From Monosporascus cannonballus (Eukaryota > Ascomycota > Sordariomycetes > Xylariales): a stretch of DNA of 64,000 nt. A model generated the notes under the pieces. That model made no database searches. It worked only from the letters and a program-made list of their open reading frames with translations, and was not told where the DNA came from. The stretch is from positions 195,614 through 259,613 of the forward strand of contig QJNS01000065.1 of assembly GCA_004154925.1 (NCBI GenBank). The letters run 5' to 3'. Below are positions 39,448-50,834 of the stretch, piece after piece. The translations under genes and the position numbers were made by a program. The stretch's first letter is position 1, and every line of letters begins with the position of its first letter.

Positions 39448-40707
39448 ATGATCCTCCGCAAGAAGGAGGTTTACACGGTGGTGACGCCCATCCCAGACTT
39501 CATCCCGCGGCAGCTGGCCATCGACATCCTGCACAGCCATGGTGAGGTGATCACACTGAACCCGCTTGTGCTGTCGCACCGGCCCATTCCGGCGCCGCGC
39601 GACGCCGTCGATGCCGACGAGTACTTCGCGACGTGGTACGAGATCACCGAGCGCGTGCAGTACGTGCCCGGGCTGGGGCGCCTGGGGTCCGGCGTCATCA
39701 ACTTCCGCGGCTGCTTCCACGACCTGTCCTGGGGCCTGCAGACGCACATCTACGCGCCTGCCGGCGTCGACCTGCGCGTGCGTTACCGCATCGCCGGCAA
39801 CCAGCCCGGTGTCGAGCCGCCCACGAGCCGCCCCGAGATCGGCGTCGCCGGCGCGCCCCGCGACGGCCTCTACCTGCGCGAGGACATCGAGATCCGCTGC
39901 AATATCGCCATGATGGGCCTTGTCAAGTCGCAGATGAAGGCCGCCAGCAAGGAGATGGTTGCGCGCATCATTAAGAAGGCCGAGCTGCTCGACGCCGGCA
40001 TACTGCAGGCCATGATCGAGGACGGCAAGCTTAAGACGATAAACCCACGCGATAGGACGTACACGGGCGGCGCGAGCAACAGCAATACCAGCACGACATC
40101 TCCACCGGTAAGCCCGCTCGGCCCGCCGCAGTCGCCGTCAGTTCCCTACCATGTGCCGCGTCCGCCATCGTTGCGACAGCAGAGCAGGCCGGGGACCTCG
40201 AGCTCGCAATATACCTCGCACTACCCGAATCCCTACGAGCAGAGGAAAGTCCACCAGCACGCTGCAGAGCCGGCCAACGCAGCAGCGCCTAACCCGCAGG
40301 CAGCTCCGTCTGGAATAATAATGGAACTACCGGGAGATTACTACCACTCGTCGCCCAGCTTACAGCCCCCGCCCCGCCCCGCAAATGTGCACCCAATAAT
40401 GGATAGAACGTCCAGCGTCTCGAGCGTATCACGTTCGTCAGAACCCACTGGCGGCTGGCGGTGGTCCTCTGGAGGAAGACAGCCCAATCCTCCGCCGAAA
40501 GATCCTCCGCCAGCTTCATACTCACCCTATGCCGGGAGCGAGGGCTTCGCATCGCCAGAGCTTGACCGCAAGGGGTTCTCGGCACAACTACCGACGCACC
40601 CCGAAACACGGGAGGAATATCGCGATCTTCAGGGCGCCACTTCATCGCTTGTCCCAGCGCCGTTGCGACCCTACAATCCGGCGGAGTATGGTAGGGTTCC
40701 TCGGTAG
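39448..40707 (+). CDS. DUF7053 domain protein with disordered C-terminal tail
   Basis: A single-exon frame of 419 residues. Residues 1-190 resemble the fungal DUF7053 domain: an N-terminal KKEVYTVVTPIPDFIPRQLA word, then LHSHGEVITLNPLVL, ATWYEITERVQYVPG, GCFHDLSWGLQTHIYAP and a C-terminal helical segment (SKEMVARIIKKAELLDAGI). DUF7053 proteins are common in ascomycetes and have no established biochemical role that I know of; a lipid- or START-like fold is sometimes suspected. Residues 200-419 are rich in Pro, Ser and Gly and look unstructured. The start fits because homologues begin a few residues before the KxEV(F/Y)TxVTPIP word. The 5' half uses strongly GC-ending codons. No intron is needed. 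Confidence 0.88.
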   Translation: MILRKKEVYTVVTPIPDFIPRQLAIDILHSHGEVITLNPLVLSHRPIPAPRDAVDADEYFATWYEITERVQYVPGLGRLGSGVINFRGCFHDLSWGLQTHIYAPAGVDLRVRYRIAGNQPGVEPPTSRPEIGVAGAPRDGLYLREDIEIRCNIAMMGLVKSQMKAASKEMVARIIKKAELLDAGILQAMIEDGKLKTINPRDRTYTGGASNSNTSTTSPPVSPLGPPQSPSVPYHVPRPPSLRQQSRPGTSSSQYTSHYPNPYEQRKVHQHAAEPANAAAPNPQAAPSGIIMELPGDYYHSSPSLQPPPRPANVHPIMDRTSSVSSVSRSSEPTGGWRWSSGGRQPNPPPKDPPPASYSPYAGSEGFASPELDRKGFSAQLPTHPETREEYRDLQGATSSLVPAPLRPYNPAEYGRVPR

Positions 40708-42004
40708 GGTGTGGGTTATTAAATCGCATCGCTACACCTGAAATGGGGTACACCCTGGGTTATGGATAATGATCGCTGTTGGGACGCCATAGCGTCAAGG
40801 TAATTGTTATGATTAGATTGTATGAGCGGCTTTGGGTGGTTTGCCGGTTTCATGATAGGGCGTTAGGTGTCAGTTATGGCTAGGATATTATGGGACAAAG
40901 GGATATGGTTGGATATATGCGGTAATGAAAAACGGCAGGGTGGTTATAAGGCCTCTGCATATCACCCATGACGGACATAACTGAGATGATTGACGTCATA
41001 TTCCTCTTCTAAGTCGTAACCACGTATCCCACTATCGTGGGGTCCTACCACGGATTCCTACAACAGGCTCTGCATCGAGACAGCAGTATAATCACGTTCC
41101 AAAGTGCGTACTGCCTGAGGGAACAAGAACCAGATATGTCATCACGATTCGCAGGCGCTTCGAAGTACCACAGCGAGTGTGTTAGCTTGAGGCTGGACTC
41201 CACTGAAAGGAGGCTAGTCTCAAGTGGTATCCTTCCGCGGTGTGCGCATTCACTAACAAATTGATTGGAAGGTTTACTAGACATGGGTTCGAGGCTGATA
41301 GCCTGACACGGGCGGGGACAGTCCCACGGGTTACCCATAATTATTCCAAGCTACCCATTAGAACCTAGCACTGAAGGCAAAAGCCCTATGGGCGGGTAAT
41401 TCCTCACCCTAGCAGGGTACGCGTGATACAATGCGTCAGCCTTATGAGCCAGCGGAGTGAACGGAAAACGGCGAGTAGTCTCTCGTGAATATCCCACGCC
41501 CCGGGATAATTGGGGCGGATACTCATTGTTACTAATAATATAAGATGACGACACTGGCGCCTGGCGCCGTACAGCGATAGACCCACTTACAAGTCGTGCC
41601 ATGGGCTTAGAATTCGACGTCTCTTCAAGGACATGGCTCCTGTGATAAGAGTGGCTCCTGGTGTTACCCTGATGGATCGGGGAACCGATATAACCCGGTA
41701 TCCCGAAGGTTGGCGAAAGGAGTCAATTGCTTCTATCTATTAATATGTACTTCGCCTGACAATCGGGCAACTGTTTGACCTCCCTTGACCCGTCGACACA
41801 CTCTGGGCCTACTCTATAGCCCCCCTAAGTCTACCTATGCGTTTTCCCATAGAAGTCGTTCTAGGGTGCCCTCATCTTCTGTGCCGGGTAGTCTGTCTTC
41901 CTAGATGCACGCATTGCGTTGAGAAGCCTATATGAGCTCACATCGTCTGGGAGTCACTTATCGGAGCGGAGTCCACGACGGGAGTAAAGAAGGGCTCGGA
42001 GATA
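40708..42004. other. gene-free interval
   Basis: Open frames here are all under 100 codons and overlap each other on both strands without any domain signal. I see no transposon or RNA gene. Confidence 0.5.
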
Positions 42005-42503
42005 ATGACGTCAAAAATCGTCTTTGGTACTGCTACGTTTGGCATGGATGGAACCCACCAGGACAGGGAATCTGTGAGAGACCTCTTCGAAACCCCCCGG
42101 ACATAAGGAATTTGGATACAGGCGCCCGTTATCCCCCACTCAACCCCGGACGCTCCGAACAGTTGTCCGGCGAAGCAAAGGAACTCAGTAGCAATTTATC
42201 ATGATGCCAAAGCGTACACGGACACGCGAACTTACGGGAGTGGGGATCTACTCCCACAGCCTTTAGCAGGTTGTCTGACGCCAGTTTGGAGCGACTTCAG
42301 AGGCCAGAGGCGGCGAGGACCTGTTCTCCTCCCGCATAAGGCTATACATTCGGTGCCCAAGCTTACAACGTCGGCGCCAGGTGAACATGCTCTACGCACA
42401 TCGTGCGGACAGTCAAACATCTTTAGAAGAGCGGACTCGAGGCTTCAATGAGGAAATATCGCTGGGTCACTGCAAAGCTTTGAGTCGTTGCCCGACGCGT
42501 CAT
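42005..42503 (+). pseudogene. AKR7-type aldo/keto reductase pseudogene (frameshifted, truncated)
   Basis: Translation in changing frames gives a recognisable N-terminal half of an aflatoxin-aldehyde-reductase-like (AKR7) protein: MTSKIVFGTATFGMDGTHQD at 42005, then LDTGARYPPLNPGRSE (about 42113-42160), DAKAYTDTRTYGSGDL (about 42204-42250), AFSRLSDASLERLQ (about 42258-42300) and VNMLYAHRADSQTSLEE with GFNEEISLGHCKA (about 42381-42475). Each step needs a frame change, so at least three frameshifts are present, plus about 75 bases of unmatched sequence before VNMLYAH. The C-terminal half of the family (about 180 residues) is absent. The base changes are indels, not RIP transitions. The conserved D and Y region (LDTGARYP) is intact as a word. 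A spliced functional gene is unlikely because the shifts lack splice signals. Confidence 0.72.
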
Positions 42504-42522
42504 AATGGTATGAATCAAAGGA

Positions 42523-42981
42523 ATGTTTAATATCATACGCACTCTAGTGGGGTGTCTCCAACACACCACCGGAAACCCTGAGCTCCTTTTCCAGCACAAT
42601 CCCGGGGAGGTCGTTGCCATACTCGGAAGTGATGGGGTGAACAGACTGCCCTCTGTCTCAACAGCGAGCACTAATAACGATACAATTTTGATTACAACCC
42701 AAACAGCTACAGCAATGGCAGTAGCTTCGGATCCATCATCAAACAAAGCAGAGGTTGGGATGGGCGTTGGTCTTGGCATTCTGGCTATGTTAACTGTTGC
42801 ATTATTAGGAATATTATGGAGAAAACGACGAACAGGATTGATGTTGCGAAGGCAACTTGAGCAAAGTTTCGACAATAGGCAGCACGGCGACCTGGCACTT
42901 AAACCAGACCATCGTGGTAGGACGACCGCATGGGCCGAGTTGCCAACAGCGTATCGCGCGTCCGAAACTAGACGCACTTAA
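42523..42981 (+). pseudogene. single-pass membrane protein, C-terminal fragment
   Basis: A 152-codon open stretch. Residues 11-35 read like the end of the Cys-rich ectodomain of fungal surface proteins (C...TTGNPELLF...PGEVVAILG). Residues 45-74 are a Ser/Thr-rich stalk, residues 78-99 are one hydrophobic helix (VGMGVGLGILAMLTVALLGI), followed by a basic RKRR stop-transfer and a short polar tail. This is the architecture of Mid2/SKG6-like fungal transmembrane proteins. The signal peptide and the rest of the Cys-rich domain are not found upstream, where the AKR pseudogene lies only 20 bases away. It is either a remnant or the last exon of a gene whose 5' exons I could not find. Confidence 0.5.
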
Positions 42982-43639
42982 CTACCCGGGTGCCACTCCC
43001 ATAAACGTTATGCGGACCACTCTGGCTACATGCGGAAGGTGTTTTCCCGACTGCGCGTTTCGCATAGTAGTAGTTGGAGCGGTTACAGCATTAACCTCAT
43101 AAAGAAGAAATGGGTGACCATATCATCTCCGTTACTGACTGATTTGATTGGTCGTTACCGTCCACTTTTTATGAGCATGGATCAGAAATGCACTTTGCCC
43201 GTTATTGCTCTCATTTAACACTAGCATATGCTAAATCCCTGAATCGCAACCTCGGTGATATGGCTTTTGCACAAATTATTATGCTCTTTATAATATTTTA
43301 CATCCACCTTGTAGTAACTCCTACTATAACGCTACCTACATAATGTGAACATCAACAGACCGTTTCCTTTAAGTATGTGCGAAGTAGCGCCAAGCTGAAG
43401 GGATCCATTCATGCCCCACCCCCACATCAGCACTTTCCCTATTCTGACATCCCACATTTTCTCTCTCGGCAACGAGACGAGAGGACTTTCCTACGATTTT
43501 CAATGACGTGAAACAATCCCCCATCAATCCATAGTTACTGAGTCCCGGCGGGCTTGTATAACGGCCGAAGGATCTACTCCCAGATAACTTTTCGTGAAAC
43601 ACTTATCTCACGCAGTCACGAGCCTTATGCATCTGACCA
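42982..43639. other. gene-free interval, promoter side of the SNF2 gene
   Basis: I see no supported coding sequence. An AT-richer stretch at about 43,260-43,345 may be part of the SNF2 gene promoter. Confidence 0.4.
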
Positions 43640-46600
43640 ATGGCGCACTGTGTACCTGCAGCTGGACCCATCGCGGCCGAGCAATGGGTCACCAAGTACA
43701 TTCCTGCCGGATGTCTTGATGTCCCCTCCCAGAGGCCGGGTCTACTACCCGAGATATGGACGTTGGCCGAGCCGCAAGGCTGGAAGTTCTTCGTCCGTCC
43801 CCAGGAATACCTCCCGGAGTCACTTCGTCTTCCGGTCGCATACCAGCTGGCACTGCTTCGGACGTCTGTCCTGCAGCCATTTCTGAGTCTCTGGAAGAAA
43901 AAGTGGATACAACTGTCTTTCAGTACCATATCAAGCCCAGAGAAAACCGGTCGTGTGAGAGTTTATATACTTCCACATGACACCACTAGAAGCCGCGCAA
44001 GTAATTCTGAAGACGAGAAGTTGACCAGGCTAATCCCGAAACTCATTGCCCTGCTCGACTACTCCTCCGAATCTTGGAATGGCCAGGGCCATGCATCCCG
44101 CCAAGCACAGCCGACCCTATTCGGCACCAACCATCTCCCGACTGGCAGTGACGCTTCTCTCCTGGCTATGTTCAATAACGTTCCCTCCCCTAACCCAGAT
44201 CCGAACGCTGTGGCCGATCCGGATGCCCGGGAGTCTATGCAATGGTTGATGGAAAGCAAATTGACGGGGCTTCAATCAAGATTATACCCTTATCAAAGTG
44301 AGTCCGCCGCCATGATGCTCCAGCGAGAGACGGAACCCCGCAGGCTTGTCGACCCTCGACTCAGGCCCTCGTTGGATCAAGCTGGAAAGCCTTGGTATTA
44401 TGACACCGTGGCAGGCTTAGCCCTAAGGGAGCCCACCTACTATGATGCACCTCGCGGAGGCATTCTCGCGGAGGAGATGGGCACCGGCAAGACTTTGATT
44501 TGTTTGGCCCTAATTTTGGCCACGAAACAGGAACCGACGACACCGCCTGAGCCTTTCGTGGCCGAGATTCCCCATAGGTCAAAGAAGGCGAGTTTGCTGG
44601 ATATGGCCGCAGCCGCAGCAAATAAGCATTCGATAGCCTGGAAGCCCTATTTCGAAGCTTGCCGTACCCAACTGGGCTTCGAATACGAGAACTGCATTAA
44701 TGCCCTCCAGAAGGCTGAGAATCGTGCATTCTACAGAATTAGGAACGATACATTACTGGAGCCACGCAGGAGTGGTCGCAAAGCGGCTCAAGAGACACTG
44801 CCCAGGGAAGTGTATCTCAGTAGCACGACTCTTATCATCACACCCAACAATCTCGTGGCGCAATGGGAAAACGAGATCAAGAAGCACACGACGGGATTGA
44901 GGGTCTTGGTCATGACAGACATGATACCCATTCCCCAAGTGACGATATTGCTCACATACGATGTGATCATCTTCTCACAGACCCGTTTCGAGTGGATCCA
45001 GAGGGAAAGATCGAATTTGGGAGGACCAGTGCGAGAAACCTACTGTCCCCTTGAGTACATACGATTCAAGAGGTGTATCATCGATGAAGGCCATAAGCTT
45101 GGCTCTCATGGCCCGGGCTATAGAAGTGACGTAATGCGTGTGATTGACAGACTTGAGATTGCTGCTCGCTGGGTTGTAACAGGTACACCTTCGCGGGGTC
45201 TCTACGGCGTAAGTGAAGAATTGTTGACCAGAGCATATTCCAAGAGCGATGGCGACAGTGAACAGCCATCCGATACTGCAATACAACAAGAGAGAGAAGA
45301 CTTACAGCGAATCGGAAACCTAGCAGCTAAATATTTAAAAGTTCGACCATGGGCAAACACGAAAGACGAAGCTGGCGACACCGTCGCGGACTGGAACATA
45401 TACGTCATGAACAAGAAACAGCACTCCAAGGGTCATGATAGAAGAGATTGCCTCAAAGGCACTCTTGACTCGCTCATCATTCGACATCGTCTAGTAGACG
45501 TCAGCAAGATGTTGCCCCCGGTTAATGAGAAGATCGTGGTGCTGGATGGGTCCTTTCAGGATAAGCTGTCCCTTAATCTCTTTTCGATGATGATTATTTT
45601 CAACTCGGTACAGTCGGAGCGGACGGATATGGACTACTTCTTCCACCCACGACAACGGAAGAGCCTCGTCCAACTTGTCAACAACCTAAGGCAGGCGAGC
45701 TTCTTCGGTGGTATCTTCTTCTCCGCACAGGACATCGGTAAGTCATTGCAAACTGCGGAAGAATTCTTAGAGAAGAGGGCAGTTCCTATCAGCGCAGAAG
45801 ATGAAACGCTTCTGAGGCAAGCTATTGACTTCGGAAGACTCGCTGTCGGTAACCGCCTGAAGGGTGTTAGCAACCAGTACCACGCCTTACCGATTTATCT
45901 GGACAATTTCCCAGGAGGCAATGGGAAGAACTGGGCTCTTGACGGCAAGGGGGGAAATGGTGAGCCTATCTGCACCGAAGCTGGCCTAGTCCGAGCACTA
46001 CAGAAGTATCTGAATCCCTGCATCGATGCGCCGACTTCCCTCAAACTCATGATCGAAAGCGGAAGGCTAGACTCCCAAGGGAAAGCAGAAAGATTTCAAG
46101 CACTCGCAGCAGTTACAGACGCAGCCGCTCAACCCACCGGGCACGAACCACAAGCAGAAACTTTGGCTGGACGCACGTCACTTGGCGACGATCACCATGC
46201 GAAGCCAAAGGCGAAAATTCTAGCGAACCCGAAATCGGCACTTTTGGGGGGTGATAACGCAATCGATGCGGATGCTGCCAGCAAGATCGAAATCGCGGAG
46301 CCTCTCGCTAAGACCCGGATTATCTCGACTGCATCGGCCAAGTTGTCGTACCTCATCGACTCCATCGTTAGATACCGGGACGAGGAGCAGATTATCGTCT
46401 TCTACGACAACAATAACATCGCATATTATCTCGCTAGTGTGCTCGAAATCGTAAGTTTCTCCATGCCCTGATTTAGCGTCAGCGTCAAAGGCGCCTCGGC
46501 CAGCTACTTCTAGATCTAGCATTTGCGCCCCGTCCATGGCTTCATACGTTTCTTCCAAGTTTACAGTTCGTGGCTGACACCCCCATAGCTGCAGATCCAG

Positions 46601-47374
46601 CACCTGATCTATACGCGAGCAGGTCTCACAGCTGCAAGACGAGCACAATACATCGCGACCTTCACCGAGAACCCGAAGTTCCGCGTTCTCCTGATGGACA
46701 TCAGCCAGGCGGCATTCGGGCTGGACATGCGCAGCGCGTCGCGCATCTACTTCATCAGCCCCGTGCTGAACCCGCAGGTGGAGGCGCAGGCCATAGGCCG
46801 CGCCCGCCGAATCAGCCAGCAGAAGCCCGTGACGGTCGAGACGCTCGTCCTCCGCGGCTCCATCGAGGAGCTCATCGTCGACCGCCGCCGGCATATGACG
46901 CAGGCCGAGCACCGCCGCGTGAACTCGGTGCTCGACGACCGCCCCATGTACGAGTGGATCCTCAACGCGCGCATCCTGCCCATGGGCGAGGACGCCCTGG
47001 GGGAGGACGACGGGCTCGCGCAGACCGCCAGGCTCGAGACCCCGCAGTACGTGTTCGGGCGCGGGTTCGGGCGTGAGCTGCATCCGGACGAGGACCTGCT
47101 TACGACGAAGGGCAGTCCGGAAGCCAAGGGGAAAGACAATGTGACGGAGACGAAGAACAATAACGCGGCAGCTGCTGAGGCCAGCAGCTTGCCGCGCGAG
47201 CCGTTAAGGCTTACTAAAGGTCCGAAACGTCCGCGTATCCTAGCCTCACCTGATGACACCGGAGCCGACTCGACTGGCCGGGGACAAAACGAGGGTGACG
47301 CCGTGGCATCGAGTAGTCGCCCGCCCAAACGACGAGCTCGCATTGCGTGGGCTGACCAAGATGCACAATCATGA
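43640..47374 (+). CDS. SNF2-family ATPase/helicase, RAD5/RAD16-HLTF-like fungal group
   Basis: Two exons, 43640-46450 and 46589-47374, encode about 1,198 residues. The 138 bp intron starts gtaagt, has a gctgac branch-like word and ends cccatag, and joins in phase 0. The N-terminus carries an EQWVTKYIPAGCLDVPS word and a RVYILPHD word typical of a fungal SNF2 subgroup. Walker A is GTGKT at residues 281-285 (in LAEEMGTGKT). The DEGH box is at residues 482-485, followed by the VVTGTPSRG motif III. The C-terminal helicase lobe lies mainly in exon 2, with DISQAAFGLD (motif V) and QAIGRARR (motif VI, residues 1004-1011). No RING finger is visible between the lobes. The last about 120 residues are polar with basic PPKRRAR and KRPR clusters that could act as nuclear localisation signals. 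A DNA-translocating role in chromatin or repair is inferred from family. The start could lie in an unseen upstream exon. Confidence 0.88.
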
Positions 47375-48119
47375 TAATGGTTGATCGACAGGTGGGATAC
47401 AGCGATACCATAGAAAACCGCTTGCTTAGTCTCGTTTCGTCGTGATTACTACATATCATCGCTATACCGACAGAGCAACGCGACAAGGACAGAATGGCAC
47501 AACATGTCCATAATGATGATAGCGATGGTCCAAAATACACAATATGATTATGATAATAAAGTAGAACCCAGGTTTTCTATATACACAGTCCACCGGCCCA
47601 TGCATGTAACGTAAGCAAGCAAGCAAGCCCGGGGGGGTGGGGCGGGGGGGGTATCGAAGAGTAATTCCGCGCTCCAAGAGTATTTTTCTATCCCACATCG
47701 ATAACAGCAGTTCTAGTTGTAGTAGTTGTTGTACCAGTAGTTGCGGATGCAAGTAGTTGTAGTGGTGGTAGTTGCGAGAGTAGTTGCGCCGCCCGTTTCG
47801 TAATAGCATGAGTGAGTACCTATGTATGTAAAATGTGTATGTATGTAGGTAGTAGGTAGGGAGGTAGGTGGGAATTCAAGTCGAGTAGATAGGCAAGCCT
47901 GGGGCGGAGGCAGCAAGAACCGGTTCTCTGGAATAAGAAGGGTATTTAAAATTGCTCTCTGCACCCGGGCCCGAAGAGAAAAAGGTATGTCCCGAACTGG
48001 AAAAGGGGCGGGCGAACTGTGTGTCCAAGTGTGCCGGATCCCGCAGGATATTCGACACCCCCATCCCAAGCCGAGACAAAACGCCGCATTCGGACAGGAT
48101 ACCAGGCTCTTTCCGTCTA
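47375..48119. other. convergent intergenic region with simple repeats
   Basis: This is the space between two converging genes and should hold both 3' ends. It contains an (aagc)4 run at 47613-47628, a G-run at 47631-47651 interrupted only by single T and C, a gtagtt-rich stretch at about 47,705-47,790, and gtatgta/ggtag repeats at about 47,820-47,870. No gene is supported. Confidence 0.6.
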
Positions 48120-50831
48120 TTACGTAGGCTCGTTCAAGCCCTCGAGGGCCCGCTTCGCCGCCTCGATGCGCCTCCTGTACATGCGGCTCTCGGGGCTGGC
48201 GCGCCCCACCTCGGTGAGGCCGAGGACGCAGCGTCCGAGGCTCGCGACGAGGCGCTCGACGAGGATCTGGTCCTCCCTCGAGAGCGTGTCCATAGCGCCA
48301 GTGGCGGCGGCGGGTGCGGTGCCGTCCAAGCCACCGCCGATACTGTCGCAGATGCTGGCGGTGTCGCTCAGCAGCGTCTCGGAGATGCGTTTGAGGCTCT
48401 GGTCCGGCGACTCGCGCGGCGTCAGCAGGCCGCCGTTGGCCTTGGGCCGGGTGTCCACCAGGGGAAAGCTCCGGTTGGTGCCCGCGGATTCGGACGGCGA
48501 GGCCGAAGGGCGGCGGCGGTGTTGGTTGAGGAATGTGGGCTCGCTGCTCTGCGATCGTGGGGGGTCTAACGCGGCGCGTTTCGCCCCCTCGGGCGTCTGC
48601 GATCGGATCCGCCTGGGTTGCTCCGCGATGTCCTCCCCGTTCGTTTCGTTTTCGGCCCTCGTGTTTCTCCCTTCAGTAGCGGTTGCGAAGGAATCCATAC
48701 TGGAAGCCGAAGCCGTACTACCTCTCCGCGGGCGGCCGTTGGCAGGCCGCGTAGTTTCTGTGGAATCCTCGGAGCTAAAACTATCCTGGCTCCCTCTTCT
48801 CATCCGTCTCTGGCTCATACTGCCCATGGCGCTGTGCAAGAAGAAGTGTTCGTAGTCAAAAGCATCTTCACGGTCTTCATGAGATACTTGATTCTGAACG
48901 GTATCATGATAGGAGGACGCGCCGCTTTCGCTCGCCATATCGTCGTAGTTGTTCGCCTGATCGTCCTCGTACCCATCTTCCGTCGTCAGGTCGTCGTCTT
49001 CTTCCTGTAAGCTTTGGGTCGCAGGAGACGGCAAATCTGTATATGGCGAATGTGTCTGCGAGTCAACCGGACCAAGTTGCGTGGGTGAGATCCTCTCATG
49101 CGCACCCGTGTAATTACTACTGACAGAATCTTGGTCCATCCCATCCTGATTCGGAGTTTCTACGGGTGCTCCGCCATCTTCGATATCGGACACATTAACA
49201 TTTGAAGGCTCCCCCTCATAACCTTCGGGAACTGGAGCGATATCGCTTGACTTCCCAGGGCCGGCATACCATTGGTCGACGCGGGCGTATGTGAAGGGGC
49301 TGGGCGTACGCAAACTCTGTATACTCCGGCGCTTTAAGGTATCCGCACGGGCCTGGTCCCTCAAGCTAGATAGCCTCCCTTTCAATTCGTTCATGTGTTC
49401 TTTTATATCTCGCATCTGGGCCGTAGATGCAGACCTTCTCAATCCTTGGTCATTGAAGGATCCGAAAGCGGGGTTCAAGAAGGTCTCTAGCTTAGCATGA
49501 TCTAAGCTCGGCCGCGACGAACCCGCATTGCTTTGGTTTTCATATTCGCAAAAGGGCTCACGGGCTTGTTCGCGCGCATATAAGGACGTTTGGCTTTTCG
49601 TGAAGGTTGAATTGCCGTAGGCCGGAGGCGAGTTTGAGCTTTCTTTTGAGTAGTCGAAGGGGCTGTTCCCGTCCCTGGAACTTAACGAGGATTTTCGATA
49701 GCCGCCGGCCGCACCAAGCGCGCTGGAAGATCTCGGCGCGTATGCGACCTGCTTGAAACTGGACGACAAGCTATTTTCGCTCGATATCCTGGAGTGGCCA
49801 TAGTGAGTACTATTTGGATTCACCGAACCGTGTTCGCCCTGAACTGCAGTGGGAGGCCGGAAGAAGGTTGGTGATGGCGTGGATCCCGAACCAATAGATG
49901 ACATTGGAGAGTGCATGGTTCTCGCTCGATTGAGATTACTTTCCATAGTCTGCATGCAGTTAGCAAATCTTGGTCATGCTCCTAAAAATGCGCGCCGGGG
50001 TTCTCTTACGGTTAGTCTCTGCTTCGCGTTCGCCAGAATCTGCTCCGCCCTCCTGCTCAACGCCGCGGAGTCTGTATACTGATCTCGTTCCCTGATGGGT
50101 GAAGGTCCCTCCTGAACCGACTCGTCGTCTATGTAAGAGTCTGCCACGCTCTCCTCATCGTCGCCCTGGAAATTGCTGTCGTCCACGCTGACGTTATCGT
50201 CGAAGTCGGCAAACAGCCCCGGCTGCTCGAGTGAAGTTATGGTGCTGTTGGACTCGATGGATGCGCGCCTCTCGCGGGAAATCGTGTGCCCCCTCTTCCT
50301 CGTAGGATCCTGGGCCGTTGCAATGGCCGATTTCTTGGGAGCATCGCTGCCGCGCGCAGTTACGGAGTGCGACTTAACCGGGCCGCATACGCTCTCCACC
50401 TCGGTAACCTCTCCGATATCCGATAACATCGTGCCATTGCCATATATAATTGGTGTTGACGGGTTGATGGACCCGGTGAAGGTGTGAGGGGTCAGATCGA
50501 ATTGCATATCGTTCGTGTGGGCGCTCTTCCACGTGGTCAGAGGAGAAAGTGATCCGTCGGGAGAGGAGACGGTATCGTCGTAGTCGGGCAATATCATGTC
50601 CGGGTTTGTCAGAGTGGGCGAGCCCGGCGATTCTGGTATTATCATAGAGCCCGCGGCATGTGCCGCGGAATCAGGGGCTGCCTGCATCTCGTTTATGCGC
50701 CGGTTCTGGCTGGGTTTTGAAGGAAGCCTTGGGATCTTCGGCCTTGCCAGACGCAAACGATCGGGCGGCCACTGAGGCGCGGACTGGTCGGGAGGCGTAA
50801 CAATAAGACATGCAGCCCGCCGCGACCAGTG
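48120..50831 (-). CDS. large low-complexity conserved fungal protein, 5' end unresolved
   Basis: At least two minus-strand exons: about 50831-50010 (open frame; no in-frame ATG near the front) and 49949-48120. The 60 bp intron (49950-50009) starts gtaaga, has a perfect gctaac branch word and ends atgcag, joining ..ILANAKQRLT to TMESNLNRAR in phase 0. The visible part is about 860-880 residues. It has a basic PKIPRLPSKPS patch near the front, acidic runs, a coiled-coil-like segment (DIKEHMNELKGRLSSLRDQA), long Ser/Glu/Asp-rich disorder, and a helical C-terminus (ILVERLVASLGRC...RRRIEAAKRALEGL). I recognise no enzymatic domain. The first codon must lie in an upstream exon beyond a TAG at about 50,832-50,834; I could not place it. 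The function is unknown. Confidence 0.75.
49950..50009 (-). other. intron in the low-complexity protein gene
   Basis: 60 bp, GT..AG, with a consensus gctaac branch site 13 bases before the 3' splice site. Removing it joins two frames that would otherwise look like separate genes. Confidence 0.85.
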
Positions 50832-50834
50832 CTA

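Noticed and set aside
40289..40753. 154-codon minus-strand open frame
   Set aside because: Antisense shadow of the Pro-rich tail of the DUF7053 protein.
41045..41602. overlapping 83-97 codon frames on both strands
   Set aside because: Neither frame has a domain, splice signal or codon bias; treated as intergenic.
46220..47083. 287-codon minus-strand open frame opposite the SNF2 gene
   Set aside because: It is the antisense of the conserved helicase C-terminal exon in GC-rich DNA; the plus-strand frame carries the motifs.
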